From an uncultured Lachnospiraceae bacterium (lineage in GTDB: Bacteria; Bacillota; Clostridia; Lachnospirales; Lachnospiraceae): 16,013 nt of DNA. Of the stretch, positions 12,820 through 16,013 are shown in pieces; within the stretch, counting starts at the first letter, position 1, and each line of letters starts with the position of its first letter. Both the position numbers and the translations under genes were made by a program. The stretch covers positions 1-16,013 of the forward strand of contig CAMOQY010000011.1 of NCBI GenBank assembly GCA_946623295.1. The letters are read 5' to 3'. The notes beneath the pieces were generated by a model, which saw nothing but the letters and a program-made list of their open reading frames with translations, had not been told where the DNA came from and made no database searches.

Positions 12820-14583
12820 CTATATGATCCCGTCAAGCGTCATTTTATCGGCGCTGGCCTTTTCAAGCATCAGCTCCTGCAGCCTTGCGGGATCCGACGC
12901 GGACCGGAGAGCATTGTTTATATACGCTTTTCTGACTATCCTCAGATTGTCGGAAAGCACCTCTCTGGCTTCCTTTTCATCCTCCGGCAGCTCCGCTCCG
13001 AAGATCGCCGAGGCTTTAAGGCGCAGCTCCGGATCGTCCGAATACTCGTCTATCAGCGATGCCGGATCGATACGTTTTCCCTCGGAAAGTCTTGCAAAGA
13101 TCCTTTCCGCGATGTCGGAAAGCACCTCGCCGGAAAAATACTCGGGCCTGACGACGCTGATGATCTTTTCATACGGCGTTTCCGTGGAACAGAGCCAGCA
13201 GAGCACGGTCCTCTCCGCCGAAAGAAGGCCCCTGCCCTTTTCCTTCCTTGCGGACGCGCGGCTGCGGAAAACGTCACTGTCCGCCTCGCTGCCAGTCCTG
13301 TTTCTGCCCATAAAGCTGACCATCTCTCTGAGGTGGTCTGCAGGTATCGAATATCTGGCCGCAACGGCCGTAAGATAGTTTTCTCTCTCGAGCGAATCCG
13401 AAAAGGCCGTCAGCGCAGAGGCAAGCTCCCTGTGGAACGAGGTCTTGCTCTCGGGATCATTCATATCATAGCGCGAGGCCATGACGTCGGTCTCAAAAAA
13501 GAAAGAACCCTTTGCCTCGCTGATCCTTTTTTCATATTCCTCCGCTCCCAGATGTACTATAAATTCATCCGGGTCCTTGTGGGGCCGCATGTCGAGCACC
13601 TTTACCCTCAGGCCGGCGGCGCGCAGTATAGGGATAGCCCTCAGAGCAGCCTTCTGGCCGGCCCCGTCGCTGTCGTAGGTGATTATGACCTCGCTGACGT
13701 AGCGCTTTATCAGGGCGGCGTGTCCCGAGGTAAAGGCCGTCCCGAGCGAGGCTACGGCACAGTCAAAGCCCGCCTGGTGCAGGGCTATAACATCCATATA
13801 TCCCTCGCAGAGCAGCATATACGGGCGCCTGGACGATTTAGCCAGGTTCAGCCCGAAGAGATTGCGGCTCTTGTCAAAGATCGGCGTCTCCGGGGAATTC
13901 AGGTATTTGGGCTCGCCCGAGCCCATCACGCGCCCTCCGAAGCCTATTACTCTGCTGCGCACATCCATTATCGGAAAGATCGCCCTGTTATAAAAGCGGT
14001 CCCAGCTTCCTCTTTCGTCTACCTTGAGCAGCTGGCTCTCATTTATCAGGTCGTCGGTATAGCCGCGTTCCTTGAGGTATCTGTAAAGCAGCGCCGGGCT
14101 CTGGGGCGCATACCCGAGACCAAATTTATTCATCGTCTCGGCCGTAAGTCCGCGCCTCGCAAAATACTCCATCGCTCTTGAACCCTGAGGCTGGCGCAGC
14201 TGCTTGTAGTAGAAAACCGCCGCATCCTTGTACGCGGCCATCATCCGCGCCTTCCGGTCGGCCTTTTCGCGCTCCGCCTTTCCCGCGCTCTGCTTTGGAA
14301 GCTCCATGCCCGCCCGCTCCGCGAGGGACTCTACAGCCTCCTGAAAGCTCATGTTTTCGTAGCTCATTACAAAGCTGATGACGTTTCCGCCCGCTCCGCA
14401 GCCAAAGCAGTAATACATCTGGCGGTCGGGCGAAACACAGAAGGACCCCGTCTTTTCACTGTGGAAAGGACACAGACCGAAATAGCGGCTGCCCTTTTTC
14501 TCCAGGTGAACGGCCTGCGAGATGACACCCACTATGTCATTGCGGTTTCTGAGTTCTTCTATTACTTCATCAGGATAATACAT
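12820..14583 (-). CDS. dnaG: DNA primase DnaG
   Basis: DnaG makes RNA primers at the replication fork, working with the DnaB/DnaC helicase. From the ATG at 14581-14583 it is 587 aa, the usual length. The N-terminal CHC2 zinc finger has ligands C38, H41, C59 and C62 (CPFH...YYCFGC). The catalytic TOPRIM core carries EGYMD (260-264), DSDGAGQ (304-310) and DPDE (337-340), so all metal-binding acidic residues are present. The C-terminal part (about 430-587) is the helicase-binding region. An in-frame start nine codons earlier would overlap dgt further and adds no family sequence. The ATG is one base past the dgt stop (TGATATG) and lacks a good Shine-Dalgarno sequence, so translation is probably coupled to dgt. 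trmK follows without a gap. Confidence 0.97.
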   Translation of the reverse strand: MYYPDEVIEELRNRNDIVGVISQAVHLEKKGSRYFGLCPFHSEKTGSFCVSPDRQMYYCFGCGAGGNVISFVMSYENMSFQEAVESLAERAGMELPKQSAGKAEREKADRKARMMAAYKDAAVFYYKQLRQPQGSRAMEYFARRGLTAETMNKFGLGYAPQSPALLYRYLKERGYTDDLINESQLLKVDERGSWDRFYNRAIFPIMDVRSRVIGFGGRVMGSGEPKYLNSPETPIFDKSRNLFGLNLAKSSRRPYMLLCEGYMDVIALHQAGFDCAVASLGTAFTSGHAALIKRYVSEVIITYDSDGAGQKAALRAIPILRAAGLRVKVLDMRPHKDPDEFIVHLGAEEYEKRISEAKGSFFFETDVMASRYDMNDPESKTSFHRELASALTAFSDSLERENYLTAVAARYSIPADHLREMVSFMGRNRTGSEADSDVFRSRASARKEKGRGLLSAERTVLCWLCSTETPYEKIISVVRPEYFSGEVLSDIAERIFARLSEGKRIDPASLIDEYSDDPELRLKASAIFGAELPEDEKEAREVLSDNLRIVRKAYINNALRSASDPARLQELMLEKASADKMTLDGII

Positions 14584-14584
14584 A

Positions 14585-15592
14585 TCAGTACTGCCATGCC
14601 TTTGGCACAAAAAGCTCTGTATAAACGTGGATCGCGTAGCTGTCGGTCATGCCGGAGATATAATCGCATACTGCCCTTGACCAGGTCTCTCCGCCCGCCC
14701 ATACGCGGTCGAGATACTCCTCCGGAAGACTTTCGATATGATCCATGTAGTAAAAATACAGCCTGCGGACCAGCTCCTCCGCTTTACCCTCCTCGGCCTT
14801 TGCCGCGCTTCCCTTGTAAAGGTTTTCAAACATATATCTGCGCAGTCCGAACATGGCATCCTCGACGTCAGGATCCATCAGGATCGACGACTGATTCAGG
14901 CTGGAGGCGATGATGCTGTGGATCATTACGTCCAGACGCTCCTTTATGCTGTGCCCGAGGACGTTTGTAAACTCGCCAGGCAGGCCTTCCTCGGTAAGTA
15001 TACCGGCCCTTATCGCATCGTCCATATCGTGATGGATATATGCCATCTTGTCCGCGTATCTGACGATCTTGCCCTCCATCGTGGAGGGGCTGCCTCCCAT
15101 GGAGTGATTCAGTATGCCGTCGCGGACCTCCCGGGTCAGATTCAGACCCTGTCCGCCGTTTTCAAGCTTCTCGACCACGCGCAGGCTCTGCCTGCTGTGG
15201 GAAAAGCCTTCCTCGCTGACCTCGTTGAGCACTCTCTCCCCGCAGTGTCCAAACGGCGTATGTCCGAGATCATGACCGAGGGCGATAGCCTCTGTCAGAT
15301 CCTCGTTCATCCTGAGCGCCCTGGCGATGGTACGCGCTATCTGCGAGACCTCCAGCGTATGCGTGAGCCTCGTGCGGTAGTGGTCGCCCTCCGGAGCCAG
15401 AAATACCTGTGTCTTGCGCTTCAGTCTTCTGAAGGCCTTGCAGTGAAGGATCCTGTCCCGGTCGCGCTGAAATACCGTGCGGATATCGCACTCATCCTCA
15501 GGCACGTCGCGTCCCTGGCTCTCGGTGCTCCTGCATGCGAAAGGACTCAAAAACTTTATTTCATTGACCTCGGTCATCTCCCGTATATTCAA
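14585..15592 (-). CDS. dgt: Deoxyguanosinetriphosphate triphosphohydrolase-like HD protein
   Basis: Proteins of this group hydrolyse dNTPs to deoxynucleosides and tripolyphosphate, adjusting the dNTP pool for replication. The 335-aa product carries the HD metal ligands H78 (RLTHTLEV), H107-D108 (GHDLGHTPFGH) and D181 (RYADKMAY). The RDRDRILHCKAFRRLKRKTQVF segment before them is typical of Gram-positive Dgt-like enzymes. The start is a TTG at 15590-15592, with AGGAG exactly six bases upstream. An ATG at 15577 has no properly spaced ribosome binding site, and the IREMTEVNE segment it would remove looks like family sequence. Substrate preference among dNTPs is not evident. The dgt-dnaG pairing is common in Clostridia and fits a role in replication. 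Confidence 0.92.
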   Translation of the reverse strand: MNIREMTEVNEIKFLSPFACRSTESQGRDVPEDECDIRTVFQRDRDRILHCKAFRRLKRKTQVFLAPEGDHYRTRLTHTLEVSQIARTIARALRMNEDLTEAIALGHDLGHTPFGHCGERVLNEVSEEGFSHSRQSLRVVEKLENGGQGLNLTREVRDGILNHSMGGSPSTMEGKIVRYADKMAYIHHDMDDAIRAGILTEEGLPGEFTNVLGHSIKERLDVMIHSIIASSLNQSSILMDPDVEDAMFGLRRYMFENLYKGSAAKAEEGKAEELVRRLYFYYMDHIESLPEEYLDRVWAGGETWSRAVCDYISGMTDSYAIHVYTELFVPKAWQY

Positions 15593-15598
15593 GAGGCT

Positions 15599-15603
15599 CT
15601 CCT
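15599..15603 (-). promoter_or_regulatory. Shine-Dalgarno site that fixes a TTG start for dgt
   Basis: AGGAG lies six bases before the TTG at 15590-15592 but 21 bases before the nearest ATG (15577). The GGGAG next to that ATG has zero spacing. The position favours initiation at TTG, which would moderate translation of dgt. Confidence 0.6.
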
Positions 15604-15616
15604 TTCCTTTTCCGTA

Positions 15617-16013
15617 TCACCCGCGCTCGCCCAGCCTCGCGATAAGTATCTCGGCGGCCAGTCTGTCCTCTATTTTGCCGCTTTTTACGGCCTGATCGAG
15701 CTCGGCTGCAAGACTCACGCCCATCTCAAGCTTTTCATCGCTCACGCGCAGATTATCCCTGCGGATATAGTACAGCGAGCCGGCGGAGACTCCGACGGCG
15801 GAGGCAAGCTCCTGATCGCTCATCGAATCCTTAGGGGTGTTTTTAACGGCAAGTATCTGGGCGCACTGTCTTCCCATGATCACGATCATCTTGATCGGCG
15901 CCTCGCGCAGCCCCAGCAGATCCTCATACATGCGCATCGCTTTTTCCATGCGTCCGTTAAGCGCGGCGCTCAGCATATCAAAGATCCTGTCCTCAAGCCG
16001 CACCGACGAGACG
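15617..16013 (-). CDS. holA: DNA polymerase III subunit delta, C-terminal fragment
   Basis: The frame is open to the right edge of the window, so this is the last part (about 131 residues) of a longer protein. Its sequence matches the C-terminal helical domain of the clamp-loader delta subunit. IFDMLSAALNGRMEKAMRMYEDLL is followed by APIKMIVIMGRQCAQILAVK and ends in AELDQAVKSGKIEDRLAAEILIARL. Delta opens the beta sliding clamp as part of the clamp loader. The N-terminal AAA+-like domains lie outside the window. The stop at 15617-15619 is 24 bases before dgt, so the two are probably co-transcribed. The domain evolves fast, so identification rests on pattern and on its replication neighbours. 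Confidence 0.85.
   Translation of the reverse strand, partial: VSSVRLEDRIFDMLSAALNGRMEKAMRMYEDLLGLREAPIKMIVIMGRQCAQILAVKNTPKDSMSDQELASAVGVSAGSLYYIRRDNLRVSDEKLEMGVSLAAELDQAVKSGKIEDRLAAEILIARLGERG

Noticed and set aside
13333..14181. Plus-strand open frame (282 codons) opposite dnaG
   Set aside because: It is a shadow of dnaG, with no domain, promoter or ribosome binding site.
1..16013. tRNA or rRNA genes, CRISPR repeats, insertion sequences, prophage or integration sites
   Set aside because: No such sequence was recognised on either strand; almost all the window is accounted for by housekeeping genes.

Overview
This window is about 16 kb of housekeeping chromosome from an anaerobic, low-G+C-lineage (Firmicutes/Bacillota) bacterium, most likely class Clostridia and plausibly Lachnospiraceae. 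The DNA itself is moderately GC-rich, roughly mid-50s percent by eye. The evidence is gene order (plsX-acpP-rnc-smc; holA-dgt-dnaG-trmK), a short ThiI without a rhodanese domain, an oxygen-sensitive two-subunit class I (Fe-S) fumarase/tartrate dehydratase, TrmK, MtaB, a CtpA-type secreted protease, and an HPr-like protein of a kind I associate with Clostridia. No mobile elements, rRNA, tRNA, CRISPR arrays or phage genes were found. Coding density is very high: the longest gaps are about 95-145 bases, and each holds a promoter, a terminator or both.

Layout, read along the window. (1) Positions 1-2245, minus strand: plsX-acpP-rnc-smc, covering phospholipid and fatty-acid synthesis, dsRNA processing and chromosome condensation. 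It has its own near-consensus promoter, whose -35 lies in the 3' end of mtaB. A strong hairpin sits between acpP and rnc. (2) Positions 2228-3890: mtaB (tRNA t6A37 methylthiotransferase) on the minus strand, divergent from a monocistronic plus-strand gene for an HPr-like protein. The HPr-like gene has a near-perfect sigma-70-type promoter and a strong terminator. (3) Positions 3887-9145, minus: leuS, an unrecognised lipoprotein, rsmE and thiI, driven by a promoter with two dyad-symmetric elements. (4) Positions 9195-10655, minus: the fumarase/tartrate dehydratase alpha and beta genes, with a promoter interleaved with the upstream bidirectional terminator. (5) Positions 10740-16013, minus: holA (cut by the window edge), dgt, dnaG, trmK and ctpA. 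dnaG and trmK abut with no intervening base, and rpoD, usually found between them in Clostridia and Bacilli, is absent.

How the genes work together: most act on the information-processing core. dnaG, holA and dgt serve DNA replication and the dNTP pool. leuS, thiI, trmK and mtaB charge or modify tRNA, rsmE modifies 16S rRNA and rnc processes RNA. plsX and acpP feed lipid synthesis. The fumarase pair is the one central-metabolism unit.

I see no convincing new multi-gene system. The observations most worth following are the HPr-like protein, which keeps the regulatory serine motif but has no phosphocarrier histidine; the 11-T run in its promoter spacer; the missing rpoD; the acpP-rnc hairpin; and the dyads on the leuS promoter.
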